From NCBI GenBank assembly GCA_966211305.1, contig CBIHPC010000017.1, positions 1 to 61,191 on the forward strand: a stretch of 61,191 nt of DNA, read 5' to 3'. Below the pieces are notes generated by a model. The model did not search any database and was not told the DNA's origin. It saw nothing but the letters and a program-made list of their open reading frames with translations. The stretch is from Niastella sp966211305 (GTDB lineage: Bacteria; Bacteroidota; Bacteroidia; Chitinophagales; Chitinophagaceae). Both the position numbers and the translations under genes were made by a program. This document shows, piece after piece, positions 7,564-16,777 of the stretch (positions are counted from its first letter, which is position 1; every line of letters starts with the position of its first letter).

Positions 7564-8568
7564 ATGAGAATGAACAACAATATTATTACGGCCCTGATTG
7601 TAAGCAGCATGCTCGCAGGAAATGTATCCTTTGCACAGGCACCTGCCTCCGCAAGTGATCAAAAACCACAACGGTCATTCGCCGTAAAACAAATAAACGC
7701 CGGTGTGCTGAACATCGGTTATGCCGAAGAAGGCCCGGCAAACGGACCGGTAGTGATCCTGCTTCATGGCTGGCCCTACGATATTTACAGCTTCATTGAT
7801 GTAACGCCCATCCTTATCGCCAAAGGTTACCGCGTAATTGTTCCCTACCTCCGCGGTTATGGTTCTACGCGTTTTTTATTGAACAATACTCCGCGGAATG
7901 GACAACCTTCTGCCCTTGCCGCTGATATTATCGCCCTGATGGACGCGCTGAAAATTGATAAAGCAACGGTCGCCGGGTTCGACTGGGGAGCACGCACCGC
8001 CGATATTATGGCGGCGCTTTGGCCCGAAAGATTGAACGCCCTGGTTTCAGTGAGCGGTTACCTGATCGGCAATCAAGTGGCAGGCAAGAATCCCTTACCG
8101 CCTTCAGCCGAATTACAATGGTGGTATCAATTCTATTTTGCTACCGAACGGGGTAAAGCGGGCTATACCAAATACACACACGATTTTTCAAAACTCATCT
8201 GGCAGCTCGCATCGCCAAAATGGAATTTCGACGATGCTACGTTTAACCGTAGTGCATCGGCCCTCGACAACCCCGATCATGTGGCCATTGTGATCCACAA
8301 CTATCGCTGGAGGTTGGGAATGGAAAAAGGCGAAGCTAAATATAATGTACTGGAGAAGAAACTGGCACAGTTGCCCAACATTTCAGTTCCCACTATCACC
8401 ATGGAAGGCGATGCCAATGGCGCACCCCACCCCGACCCCAAACATTATGCATCAAAATTCACCGGAAAATACGAACACCGGCTGCTCACCGGCGGCATTG
8501 GTCACAACCTGCCGCAGGAAGCACCGGAAGCGTTTGCCAAAGCGATCATAGATGCAGATGCTTTCTAA
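7564..8568 (+). CDS. exported alpha/beta hydrolase, epoxide-hydrolase-like
   Basis: The protein is 334 residues with an N-terminal signal peptide (ITALIVSSMLAGNVSFAQA, cleavage near residue 25). The fold motifs are in order: VILLHGWPYD (oxyanion HGxP), RGYGSTRF, GFDWGAR (nucleophile Asp in the elbow), and GGIGHNLPQEAPEAF with the catalytic His. Asp as nucleophile together with HGWP points to epoxide hydrolases or haloalkane dehalogenases rather than serine esterases. It is likely periplasmic. It is convergent with the nitronate monooxygenase gene (48 bp apart). The substrate is unknown. Confidence 0.85.
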   Translation: MRMNNNIITALIVSSMLAGNVSFAQAPASASDQKPQRSFAVKQINAGVLNIGYAEEGPANGPVVILLHGWPYDIYSFIDVTPILIAKGYRVIVPYLRGYGSTRFLLNNTPRNGQPSALAADIIALMDALKIDKATVAGFDWGARTADIMAALWPERLNALVSVSGYLIGNQVAGKNPLPPSAELQWWYQFYFATERGKAGYTKYTHDFSKLIWQLASPKWNFDDATFNRSASALDNPDHVAIVIHNYRWRLGMEKGEAKYNVLEKKLAQLPNISVPTITMEGDANGAPHPDPKHYASKFTGKYEHRLLTGGIGHNLPQEAPEAFAKAIIDADAF

Positions 8569-8616
8569 AAAAGAGGTGACACGGTTCCCCTGCTCAGCAG
8601 GGAGACCGCGACACGT

Positions 8617-9690
8617 TTATTTCATTATAGCCGTCGTTTCTTCTATCAGCGACTGCATCAGCGCCGCTGCTTTTTTATGTTTAAGCAGAGGCGCTATTTG
8701 TCCGCCCCAGAAAAGGATCATATCCCACTTCTCCTGTTCAATTGCCGCTTTTCGCATCGATGACATAAATGTGGTTTGTAAAGGGAATGGCAGGAATTGT
8801 TTTTCATTTCCAATCAATTCTTTCATCAACCGGCTGGTGATGCCGCGACCCAGCCTGCCTGTATAAGCGCGCGTTAGTGAAGTATATCTGGCTGCATCGG
8901 AGAACAACATCTGTCTGTGCTCAGGTAATGCGCCCGATTCATCGGTGGCAAGAAAAGCAGTGCCTACCTGTACGGCATCGGCACCCAGGGTTAACGCACC
9001 CGCAATGCCCCGGCCATTGGCAATACCACCCGCAGCAATAACCGGTGTTCTTACTTTTTCCTTTATCAATTGCAGCAATACAAAGGTGCCGGTAAGCGAT
9101 TGTTCGGCCGGCGCCAGGAACGAAGGCCGGTGACCGCCCGCTTCAAAACCTGATGCTATGATCATGTCTACCCCGCTATTGTCGAGCGCGATGGCTTCAT
9201 CCAGTGTGGTGGCCGCACCAACGGTTTTGATACCGATCCGCCGCAGCCTTTCCAACACATCGGCCGGTAAAACCCCAAACATAAAACTGAACACTTTGGG
9301 CTTCAGATCAAAGATCACCTGCAACTGGTTCTGGAACCGCGATTGAAATGAAGCCGGTTTCCCCGGCAAGGGAATACCGGCTTCATCAAAATATGGTTTG
9401 AACAATTTTGCAGCCTGTTCATAATGCTCGTCTGTCACAGACCCATTTTGAGTATCGTGGTCAGACACCCACAGATTGAGATTGTACGGTTTACCGGTGG
9501 CGTTTTTGATCTTTGTATCCAGGTCTACCATCTCCTGCGGACTTAATGTATAAGCGCCATAACCACCCAGTCCACCCGCATTTGAAACGGTAGCCACCAA
9601 CTCTACCGAAGAAAGGCCGCCGCCGAAAGGGCCCTGCAATATCGGGTAATCGATACCCAGCATGTCAGTTACTTTTGTTTTATTCCACAT
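8617..9690 (-). CDS. nitronate monooxygenase (FMN-dependent)
   Basis: The protein is 357 residues from the ATG at 9690 (MWNKTKVTDMLGIDYPILQG). An upstream extension in the frame is not conserved-looking. The family signature is present: QGPFGGGLSS at the N-terminus, ASGFEAGGHR with the catalytic His, and the FMN-phosphate loop AAGGIANGRGIAGAL followed by GADAVQVGTAF. These TIM-barrel flavoproteins oxidise propionate-3-nitronate and alkyl nitronates, detoxifying nitro compounds. A Crp/Fnr-type regulator gene lies 78 bp upstream on the same strand and may control or be co-transcribed with it. Confidence 0.9.
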   Translation of the reverse strand: MWNKTKVTDMLGIDYPILQGPFGGGLSSVELVATVSNAGGLGGYGAYTLSPQEMVDLDTKIKNATGKPYNLNLWVSDHDTQNGSVTDEHYEQAAKLFKPYFDEAGIPLPGKPASFQSRFQNQLQVIFDLKPKVFSFMFGVLPADVLERLRRIGIKTVGAATTLDEAIALDNSGVDMIIASGFEAGGHRPSFLAPAEQSLTGTFVLLQLIKEKVRTPVIAAGGIANGRGIAGALTLGADAVQVGTAFLATDESGALPEHRQMLFSDAARYTSLTRAYTGRLGRGITSRLMKELIGNEKQFLPFPLQTTFMSSMRKAAIEQEKWDMILFWGGQIAPLLKHKKAAALMQSLIEETTAIMK

Positions 9691-9768
9691 AACCTGTCGT
9701 TTTATACGTTGTTGACAACACAAAGATGAACTGAAACCGGCGGGCGATTGCGTGATGTACATCACATT

Positions 9769-10341
9769 TCACGAGTTATACAACCGGCTGAGGGTTTCCC
9801 GGCTTACGCCGAGGTAGGCCGCTATCAGGTGTTTGGGCACCTGGTTGTACAATTCAGGATATTGCGTCATCAGTTCCTCGTACCGTTGTTTGGCGTCGCT
9901 GTTCATCAGCGACAACAACCGTTTATGCGCGGCCACATACCCGCGGTTGGTGCGCCAGCGGAAAAAATGTTCTACCTGGTGGATCTCGCTGCACAACTTT
10001 TCGCGGTCGGCACCTGCCAGGCAAAGCACTTCGGCATTCGTAATGCAATCTACACTTACTGTGGCTTTACTGCCACTGTACAATGCATTGTAATCGGAGG
10101 CCCACCAGGTAGGCATGGCAAACTGCAGGATGAACATTTTCATATCATCATTTATATAAAATGTTTTGAGTATGCCATCCAGCACAAAGTATTCATGCTG
10201 TACCCGGTCGCCTTCGGAAATAACGGCCTGGCCTTTCTTGTATGACTGTGGTTTAAAACAGGAAAAGAAATATTCAAATTCGTCATCTGTAAGCGTTGCG
10301 GTTTTCACAATATGTGCCTTTAAGACTTCCTTTGCCTGCAT
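9769..10341 (-). CDS. Crp/Fnr-family transcriptional regulator
   Basis: The protein is 190 residues: a cyclic-nucleotide-binding-like beta barrel (SYKKGQAVISEGDRVQHEYFVLDGILKTFY, residues about 33-110) and a short C-terminal helix-turn-helix (QVPKHLIAAYLGVSRETLSRLYNS). The protein stops right after the recognition helix, as in many Bacteroidetes Crp-like proteins of about 190 residues. The RxS residues that bind cAMP are not evident, so a different signal is likely. It precedes the nitronate monooxygenase gene, which is its most likely target. Confidence 0.88.
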   Translation of the reverse strand: MQAKEVLKAHIVKTATLTDDEFEYFFSCFKPQSYKKGQAVISEGDRVQHEYFVLDGILKTFYINDDMKMFILQFAMPTWWASDYNALYSGSKATVSVDCITNAEVLCLAGADREKLCSEIHQVEHFFRWRTNRGYVAAHKRLLSLMNSDAKQRYEELMTQYPELYNQVPKHLIAAYLGVSRETLSRLYNS

Positions 10342-10458
10342 GGAAAACGATTATGTATCAAATTTGCAACTATTTGCCCGTTCATAAAAGTAAAAGGTGA
10401 GCCGCACCTGAAGAGCGATCCACCCCGAATTATAAAACACTATGACAAACAACCTTTA

Positions 10459-12675
10459 TCAATATTGTAAAAGCATTTCCTTTATTTTTTTCGGATCGCC
10501 CACAATGAACAAATTATCATTTGCCTGCAGCACAGTATCCGATTCGGGATTTAGGATGCGGTCGTTATTTCTTTCAATGCCAACAACCATCGCATTGGCC
10601 TTCTCGCGCAAACCCGAATGCCGAATGGTTTTGCCCGATAGTGCATTCGTTTCTGAAATATAATAATTATACAGGGCCACATCGTCCATTTCCTGTGTTA
10701 CCTGTTCAGGTTCCGATCGTATCAGCACTATTAACCGTTGAATCTGGTGATCGGTGCCCAGCACCAGCAGAATATCGTTCGGATAAACCACCTGTTCCCT
10801 GCCGGGCACGGCGATCTGGTAATCGTCGCGTTTTATCATTACGACATTTATACCGATCAGTTCCCGCCATTTCATCTCATTCAGCGTTTTGCCTACGCAG
10901 GCCGCTTTTGCCGGAACCGATACCGGAACAATATGCGCATCCCAGGGCGCCAGTTCGGTACGATTCAACCTCGATGTTTCCGATTCGCGTTCATTCAGGT
11001 TCGATACAAAACGTTGTTCCAGGTTTGTATACAAGGCCTGGATCTTTTTTGAAAAGATGATCAGCAGCAACAGCGTGAATGCGGTAAATACAATACCGGT
11101 GTATAAGTTGAAAAACCGGTGTAGTAAAAAGCCAACGAAAAAAGCGACAAGCGCCAGCCTTATAAACCGAACTCCAAAAAAAATACTGCGAAAACGGGCA
11201 TCAACTTTAATCTTCTTATATACATCCGCCGGTGTTCTTACCGCCAGTGCCCACAGGAATGGGCTTAATATCAAAAGCGTAAGTAAACAAACGGCCACTT
11301 TCAATGGAAATGAATTTCCGTTCTTATTTACCCAGGGCTCAACGTATTGCGATGAGAATACGATGATGGCTATTATGATGATACTTACCAGGGCGCCATT
11401 GATGATGGTAGAACGGATAAAGGTTCTCCATTCACTGGTAACCGCCACCTTCTTTGTTTCGGTACTGTATTTGTTCAACCGGCTAATGATGCGCGCCGGT
11501 ATTACCTTTTCGAGCCAGTGATATAAAGGCCCCGATAATTTTATAAGATAAGGTGTTGTGAAAGTAGTGATCGCTGAAGCGCCTACTGCTACAGGAAACA
11601 GAAACGCTGAAGTTACCCCAAGCGATAAGCCCAATGTAGCCACTATAAAAGCAAACTCACCGATCTGCGCCATACTCATACCTACCTGGATGGATTGTTT
11701 CAGGGGTTGCCCCGAAATTAATGCGCCGAACGTTGTACTGAACAATTTACCAAATAACGTAAGCAGGGTAACCAAAATAATAGGTGTCCCGTAAGCGATC
11801 ATATTGGCCGGGTCTATCATCATACCTACCGATGTAAAGAAGATGGCGCCAAACAGGTCTTTTACCGGTTTTAACAGATGTTCTATTTTTTCAGCCGATG
11901 TGGTTTCTGCAATGATAGACCCCATCACAAACGCGCCCAGTTCAGCAGAAAATCCTACAACAGTTGCCAGCACCACCATACCCAAACAAAGCGCCAGGGA
12001 AAGTATCAGCAGAATTTCATCGGTCATGATGTTCTTTGCTTTCTTCAGCAAAGTAGGCAACAGGAAAATGCCGCCGGTGAACCACAATACCAGAAAGAAC
12101 ATCAACTCGAGGATCGTCAACAGCATTTCGGATCCCTGGAACACGCGGGTTACCGCAACGGTCGACAGCAATACCATCAACAGGATAACGACAATATCTT
12201 CCACGATGAGCACACCAAACACGATACCGGCAAAGGCTTTTGTTTTGAGTCCCATTTCATCAAACGCCCGCAAAATGATGGTGGTAGATGAACTGGCAAG
12301 CATACCACCGAGGAACAGACTATCCATCGTGCTCCAGCCCATTAATTTTCCAAGGAAATAACCAGCCACGGTAATAAAAACAATTTCCACCAGGGCTGTG
12401 ATGGAAGCAGCCCCCCCGACCCTGATCAGTTTTTTGAAACTGAACTCGAGACCTAAGCTGAACAACAAAAAGATCACCCCTATCTCGGCCAGTGTTTCTA
12501 CATTTTCTTTATCGACTACAGTGGGTATAAAATGAAAATAGGGACCCACCAAAAAGCCGGCAATGATATACCCTAACACAAGCGGTTGTTTCAGCCGCTT
12601 GAATATTAGCGTACTGATAGCTGCAGCGCCCAGGATCAGGGCCAGGTCAGAAATAAGATCAGGTAAATGCGCCAT
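10459..12675 (-). CDS. CPA2 monovalent cation:proton antiporter with two RCK_C domains
   Basis: The protein is 738 residues. Residues 1-380 form a KefB/CPA2 Na/H-exchanger domain (LVLGYIIAGFLVGP; GLEFSFKKL; SSTTIILRAF; GFSAELGAFVMG). Then come about five additional membrane segments (410-560) and two C-terminal TrkA-C (RCK_C) domains, about 590-665 and 668-738, with no intervening NAD-binding RCK_N domain. RCK_C domains bind small regulatory ligands and gate K+ or Na+ efflux in exchange for protons. It is 14 bp downstream of a membrane protein gene on the same strand, so the two are probably co-transcribed. The ion is not predictable. Confidence 0.88.
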   Translation of the reverse strand: MAHLPDLISDLALILGAAAISTLIFKRLKQPLVLGYIIAGFLVGPYFHFIPTVVDKENVETLAEIGVIFLLFSLGLEFSFKKLIRVGGAASITALVEIVFITVAGYFLGKLMGWSTMDSLFLGGMLASSSTTIILRAFDEMGLKTKAFAGIVFGVLIVEDIVVILLMVLLSTVAVTRVFQGSEMLLTILELMFFLVLWFTGGIFLLPTLLKKAKNIMTDEILLILSLALCLGMVVLATVVGFSAELGAFVMGSIIAETTSAEKIEHLLKPVKDLFGAIFFTSVGMMIDPANMIAYGTPIILVTLLTLFGKLFSTTFGALISGQPLKQSIQVGMSMAQIGEFAFIVATLGLSLGVTSAFLFPVAVGASAITTFTTPYLIKLSGPLYHWLEKVIPARIISRLNKYSTETKKVAVTSEWRTFIRSTIINGALVSIIIIAIIVFSSQYVEPWVNKNGNSFPLKVAVCLLTLLILSPFLWALAVRTPADVYKKIKVDARFRSIFFGVRFIRLALVAFFVGFLLHRFFNLYTGIVFTAFTLLLLIIFSKKIQALYTNLEQRFVSNLNERESETSRLNRTELAPWDAHIVPVSVPAKAACVGKTLNEMKWRELIGINVVMIKRDDYQIAVPGREQVVYPNDILLVLGTDHQIQRLIVLIRSEPEQVTQEMDDVALYNYYISETNALSGKTIRHSGLREKANAMVVGIERNNDRILNPESDTVLQANDNLFIVGDPKKIKEMLLQY

Positions 12676-12689
12676 AGTGGAATGGTTTA

Positions 12690-13196
12690 TTATTGGTTAC
12701 CGTTTCTGGCTCGTTCAATTTTATCGCACAATTCATGGGCCTCTTTCTCAAAATCAAGCATCATATAAATGTTGTGCTCAAGATAATCGTACAACTTGAG
12801 GAACTTCTCCCCATCGTTCTTTTGGAAAGTTATTTTAAGCCCGATCCTTGTTGTGAGTACTTCCCGTTTCTGCCCTTTTCCTGCCGGCAAAAAAGTTTTT
12901 GTTTCATTGAGAACCAGCACACTCTTCAGGGAATCAAGCGGATATACATCGAACGAAAAAATACCGTTATGCTCAACGAGCAGTAGTTTCCCGTTGCGTT
13001 CATCGATGATAACCGTTTGATGAACCAGTTGTTTGCGATAATAATTGGTGATGCCGGTTTGCCGCGTGGCTTCGGTAATGTAGGCATTGATCTTTTTTTG
13101 AGCTTTCTTTTTACGGCGTTTATTCGTGTTGTTCAGTATTAAAATAACGATCACAACAGGCACTAAAAGTAATAGCGCTATCACTATATCTGACAT
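12690..13196 (-). CDS. membrane-anchored protein next to the antiporter
   Basis: The protein is 168 residues from the ATG at 13196 (MSDIVIALLLLVPV). The frame opens a little earlier at a TTG. There is one N-terminal membrane helix, a very basic stop (NKRRKKKAQKK), then a cytoplasmic beta-rich domain (TVIIDERNGKLLLVEHNGIFSFDVYPLDSLKSV) and a helical end. The domain layout resembles PH-like or protein-stabilising domains but I cannot name it. The 14-bp gap to the antiporter gene suggests an accessory or regulatory partner. Confidence 0.65.
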   Translation of the reverse strand: MSDIVIALLLLVPVVIVILILNNTNKRRKKKAQKKINAYITEATRQTGITNYYRKQLVHQTVIIDERNGKLLLVEHNGIFSFDVYPLDSLKSVLVLNETKTFLPAGKGQKREVLTTRIGLKITFQKNDGEKFLKLYDYLEHNIYMMLDFEKEAHELCDKIERARNGNQ

Positions 13197-13281
13197 ATTG
13201 ATAGAGTTTAGGTAATACAATAACGTTAATGACCAGGGCGGTCATTAAACAATGTCGGCGCGTTTATAAAGTGAACAGGTA

Positions 13282-13626
13282 TTACCAGAAATAGTGTTTG
13301 GGAAATAACAGTAATCGCTTAAGCGGGGTAAAGTAAGCAACTGAAAAAACATTGTTGCGTTTGCGCAGATCATCGGCAATATAATTGCTCATACATCCCG
13401 AAGCAACAAGCCCTTCGATATCGCGGTGATGCGCGTTAAAAACAATACAGCTGAATTGTATTGACCGTACCACCTCTGCCGCCTGATCGGGCAAAAGATC
13501 ATTAGAAGAAAGACTGGCAGTTTTATTATGAGACACTTCCTTAACCGGCATTGGCGCTTTTGCATCCGCAGCAAAGCTCCCGGCAAATTGAAGTAATAAT
13601 ATAGATAATACATAGAAGTATCTCAC
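13282..13626 (-). CDS. small exported protein, unknown
   Basis: The protein is 114 residues and begins at a GTG (13626). The N-terminus RYFYVLSILLLQFAGSFAADA is a good signal peptide with cleavage after AFA-like residues, which supports this start. The mature part is about 90 residues with two cysteines (SCIVFNAHH; VASGCMSNY), possibly a disulfide, and no known motif. It stands alone between the TerC gene and the antiporter unit. Confidence 0.55.
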   Translation of the reverse strand: MRYFYVLSILLLQFAGSFAADAKAPMPVKEVSHNKTASLSSNDLLPDQAAEVVRSIQFSCIVFNAHHRDIEGLVASGCMSNYIADDLRKRNNVFSVAYFTPLKRLLLFPKHYFW

Positions 13627-13712
13627 GCGGCAAAATTAACCTAATAAGCCCGCATAAAAAAGCGTATAAGGGGTTTTCATTAACGAAATTTTAAGGGTCT
13701 GCCTGTTTATCA

Positions 13713-14471
13713 TTATATTCCGCGCTTCACTTTTTCTTCTTCTCCTGGCAAATAATGCTCATGCGTTTGAACGGTTGGCGTTTTCTTCGGCCTGTTCATT
13801 CTCATCTGAAAGAAATCGACCAGCATGGCAAAGGCCATGGAGAAATAAATATATCCTTTTGGTATGTGCAAGCCCAGGCCTTCCCCGATCAATGTAAAGC
13901 CGATCAATAACAAAAAGCTTAACGCAAGCATTTTAAAGGCCGGATGTTTATTTACAAATTTGCTAACCGGTTCTGCAGCAAACAACATAATACCTACACT
14001 TACGATCACTGCCACGTACATTACCCAGGCTTCATCAACCATACCTACAGCGGTAATGATACTATCCACTGAAAACACCAGGTCAAGCACCAATATCTGA
14101 CCAATGGCGCTGCCAAAACTGGTTACCGATATTTCTTTCGATTTATCGCCCGATTCGCCTTCCATTTTATGATAGATCTCGGCGGCGCTTTTATACAACA
14201 GGAACAAACCGCCGGCGATGAGAATGAGGTCTTTGATTGAAATGCCATTATTAAATATCCGGAAAAGATCACCCTCCAGTTTCAGTATCCAGGAAATAGC
14301 GGTCAATAACAATAAACGCATTACCATGGCCAGCAACAGCCCCAGCCTTCTGCCTTTCTTTTGCTGATGCACCGGCAGCCTTGCCGTAACTATCGAAATG
14401 AAAATGATATTATCGATTCCCAGTACTACTTCCAGTAAAATAAGCGTGATCAATGCAACTACTAATTCCAT
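13713..14471 (-). CDS. TerC-family integral membrane protein
   Basis: The protein is 252 residues with seven or eight hydrophobic segments. The family signature is at the N-terminus: LILLEVVLGIDNIIFISIV, with the buried acidic pair in EVVLGIDN, repeated as VLDLVFSVDSIITAVGM in the second half. This is the internal pseudo-symmetry of TerC proteins. They are linked to metal (manganese) export or metalation of secreted enzymes. It is a single gene with a divergent small gene at 14844. Confidence 0.9.
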   Translation of the reverse strand: MELVVALITLILLEVVLGIDNIIFISIVTARLPVHQQKKGRRLGLLLAMVMRLLLLTAISWILKLEGDLFRIFNNGISIKDLILIAGGLFLLYKSAAEIYHKMEGESGDKSKEISVTSFGSAIGQILVLDLVFSVDSIITAVGMVDEAWVMYVAVIVSVGIMLFAAEPVSKFVNKHPAFKMLALSFLLLIGFTLIGEGLGLHIPKGYIYFSMAFAMLVDFFQMRMNRPKKTPTVQTHEHYLPGEEEKVKRGI

Positions 14472-14643
14472 AATGTCTTGTTCAATTGTCTCAAATTTAA
14501 TTCAATATAAGTGCGATACAGATTAAAAAACGAAAAAGAGTTTTAACGAAGTATTAAACAATCGGGCTACCGCCAACAGCGTTATTTTTGTAAATTGGTT
14601 ACATGACAGGTTCAACAATACATATTTATATCACGCGCTTAGT

Positions 14644-14682
14644 CAGGTACATCATACTTGACATAAGCAATGATGTAACCTG
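14644..14682. other. long hairpin in the 372-bp spacer
   Basis: CAGGTACATCAT (14644-14655) pairs with ATGATGT plus ACCTG (14670-14682, one unpaired A), giving a 12-bp stem with a 14-nt loop. It is not followed by a T-run, so it is probably not a terminator. The rest of 14472-14752 holds no gene; a 65-codon open frame across it lacks protein-like composition. Confidence 0.4.
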
Positions 14683-14752
14683 GTCATTCCCCGAATTTGT
14701 ACCTTTTTGTCCGTGCCTGTATTACTTCTCCAATTTTAAAGACTTTAATATA

Positions 14753-14803
14753 GCTGCTAGTGGCCAGCAGGGAATGGAGATATCCGCCACTCGCCACTAG
14801 CTA
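14753..14803. repeat. heptad array (word TAGTGGC), two short arms
   Basis: The left arm (from about 14757) has TAGTGGC and CAGCAGG. The right arm has the reverse complement (TATCCGCCACTCGCCACTAG, ending near 14801). The same word family makes the larger array at 16775-16939, so the two flank the CPA1 antiporter gene. Confidence 0.55.
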
Positions 14804-14843
14804 TCTGTTAAAGCCATAATAGTTCACCTGTAAAAATTAAGCC

Positions 14844-15014
14844 ATGTACCGGAAACAGGAACATGTTTCTGCAGGTATGTCTTTTGCCGTTGTCCTGGTA
14901 CTGATCAGCGCCATTGCACTGGAAAAAGGTATGGTGGCCGATCCCAAATGGTATTACATTTTGTGGGTCACCGTACCATTACTGGCAGCATTTATATATA
15001 CTGAGCGGAAATAA
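14844..15014 (+). CDS. 56-residue membrane protein
   Basis: An ATG at 14844 opens 56 codons to a TAA at 15012. The product (MYRKQEHVSAGMSFAVVLVL..., ending IYTERK) has a basic N-terminus, two hydrophobic segments (about 12-26 and 38-52) separated by a polar loop, and a charged C-terminus. A strong terminator begins 10 bp after the stop, which supports a real transcript. It fits no family I know. It lies upstream of the CPA1 antiporter but is separated from it by the terminator. Confidence 0.55.
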   Translation: MYRKQEHVSAGMSFAVVLVLISAIALEKGMVADPKWYYILWVTVPLLAAFIYTERK

Positions 15015-15024
15015 AACTTAACAT

Positions 15025-15058
15025 AACGCCGTAGAAATACGGCGTTTTCTGTTTTTAT
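15025..15058 (+). terminator. strong intrinsic terminator after the small membrane gene
   Basis: A 9-bp stem AACGCCGTA / TACGGCGTT (15025-15033 with 15038-15046), capped by a GAAA tetraloop, is followed by TTCTGTTTTTATTT. Confidence 0.9.
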
Positions 15059-15151
15059 TTCTTATTAATTCTTCCCACTCAGGTGTTTTTCCCTACAGGA
15101 ATGTTTTGCCATTATGATAAAATCGAAATTTTCCCGCCTTTCCCTATTTTT

Positions 15152-16777
15152 ATGGCCAACAACCAATTCATGGAGCACCAGTTTATCCAATACGTCTATT
15201 TGATATTAATTATCCTTGCCCTTGTTATGCTCGCCAACAGGCTCCGCCTCGCCTATCCCATTGTACTGGTATTGGGTGGACTGGCGCTTAGCTTCACCGC
15301 TACATTTTCACATGTTACCATAGACCCCTCATCGGTTTTCTTTATTTTTTTGCCCCCCCTGCTGTATGAAGCAGCCTGGCAAACCTCCTGGAAAGAATTT
15401 TATAAATGGCGGCGGGTGATCATGAGCTTCGCCTTCCCAATTGTTATTCTTACTTCCTGTGTGATCGCCTATGTGTCGTATGCATGCATACCCGGCTTCA
15501 CCCTCGCGTTGGGTTTTCTGTTGGGGGGAATCATTTCACCGCCCGACGCCATTTCCGCCACCTCCATCATGCGGCAGGTGGAAGTGCCCAAATCAATGGT
15601 AAGCATAATTGAAGGAGAAAGCCTGCTCAACGACGCTTCTTCCCTCATCGTATTCCGCTTTGCCCTGGTCGCCGTGCTCACCGGGCAATTTCACTTCGGA
15701 CAGGCCGTTGGCAGTTTTTTCCTGGTTATTGTTATGGGTACGCTGATCGGACTGGCATTCGGTCTGCTGTTCTACGCGATCACCCGCTGGCTGCCCACCA
15801 CCCCAAGTATAGAGATCATACTTACACTGGTAGCGCCTTATTGTATGTATTTCTTTGCAGAACATTTTCATTTCTCAGGCGTACTGGCCGTCGTAAGCGG
15901 CGGTTTGTTCCTGAGCAGCAAGCGCCACCTGATGTTCACCTATCGCAGCCGCCTCGAAGGAGTGAACGTATGGTCAAACCTTACGTTCGTATTGAACGGC
16001 CTGGTGTTCCTTCTCATTGGCCTTCAACTGCCCACCATCACCAGCCAGTTGGGCAATATTAGTTTAGCCAGCGCCATCGGTTATGGATTGATCATTTCAC
16101 TGGTGCTTATCATAACACGGATCTTATGTACATTAGGCGCTTCCGTATTCACGCGTTTTATGAGCCGCTTTATTACTGTGGCCGACAATAACCCCGGCTG
16201 GCGTAACCCGTTTATCATTGGCTGGGCAGGTATGCGCGGTGTGGTTTCACTGGCGGCAGCGCTTTCCATTCCATTGCTTGGCAGCGATGGCCAGTCTTTT
16301 CCTTATCGCAACCTCATTCTTTTCATAACATTTATCGTTATTCTGGTAACGCTGGTTTTTCAGGGGCTCACCCTGCCATGGATAATCCGTAAATTGAAAC
16401 CAATCCCCCCTCAACACGTTATTTCAGAACATGAACAGGAAATGGAAATTCAGCGAAAGATCGCTTCCACCTCTGTAAAATACCTTGAACAAAAAATCAA
16501 AGATGGCGGTGAAATGAGTGAACACCTGAAGAACCTGCACGAACGGCTGAAGATCGATATGATTTTTTATAACCAGTTGCTGATCGAGTGCAACCAGGAT
16601 ACCATCAACCCGCTCAGAAATTTTCATCTTACCTATCTCGAACTGCTCGAGCACCAACGCAAAGCACTGCAGGCCATGAACCATAAAACTGAATACGATG
16701 AAGACCTCATCAGGAAATATCTTTCACTGATAGATATGGAAGAATTCAAAATCAGGGAGAAATTTATTGAGGGCTAG
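15152..16777 (+). CDS. Na+/H+ antiporter, CPA1 family (NhaP/YjcE type)
   Basis: The protein is 541 residues from the ATG at 15152 (MANNQFMEHQ). An ATG at 15170 is as plausible. There are about twelve membrane segments in residues 10-430, with the family motifs FFIFLPPLLYEAAW, GGIISPPDAISA (acidic cation-site residue), EGESLLNDASSLIVFRFAL and GMRGVVSLAAAL. A cytoplasmic, helical, charged tail (about 110 residues) follows. These exchangers expel Na+ (or K+) in exchange for H+. Its TAG stop is the first word of a repeat array, and it is convergent with the KTSC gene. Confidence 0.93.
   Translation: MANNQFMEHQFIQYVYLILIILALVMLANRLRLAYPIVLVLGGLALSFTATFSHVTIDPSSVFFIFLPPLLYEAAWQTSWKEFYKWRRVIMSFAFPIVILTSCVIAYVSYACIPGFTLALGFLLGGIISPPDAISATSIMRQVEVPKSMVSIIEGESLLNDASSLIVFRFALVAVLTGQFHFGQAVGSFFLVIVMGTLIGLAFGLLFYAITRWLPTTPSIEIILTLVAPYCMYFFAEHFHFSGVLAVVSGGLFLSSKRHLMFTYRSRLEGVNVWSNLTFVLNGLVFLLIGLQLPTITSQLGNISLASAIGYGLIISLVLIITRILCTLGASVFTRFMSRFITVADNNPGWRNPFIIGWAGMRGVVSLAAALSIPLLGSDGQSFPYRNLILFITFIVILVTLVFQGLTLPWIIRKLKPIPPQHVISEHEQEMEIQRKIASTSVKYLEQKIKDGGEMSEHLKNLHERLKIDMIFYNQLLIECNQDTINPLRNFHLTYLELLEHQRKALQAMNHKTEYDEDLIRKYLSLIDMEEFKIREKFIEG

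Noticed and set aside
10521..12361. Several plus-strand frames of 100-210 codons opposite the CPA2 antiporter gene
   Set aside because: These are antisense shadows of a well-supported gene, with Ser/Arg/Pro-rich translations and no motifs.
14603..14800. 65-codon open frame on the plus strand
   Set aside because: It crosses a hairpin and ends in a repeat array, and the product has no protein-like pattern.
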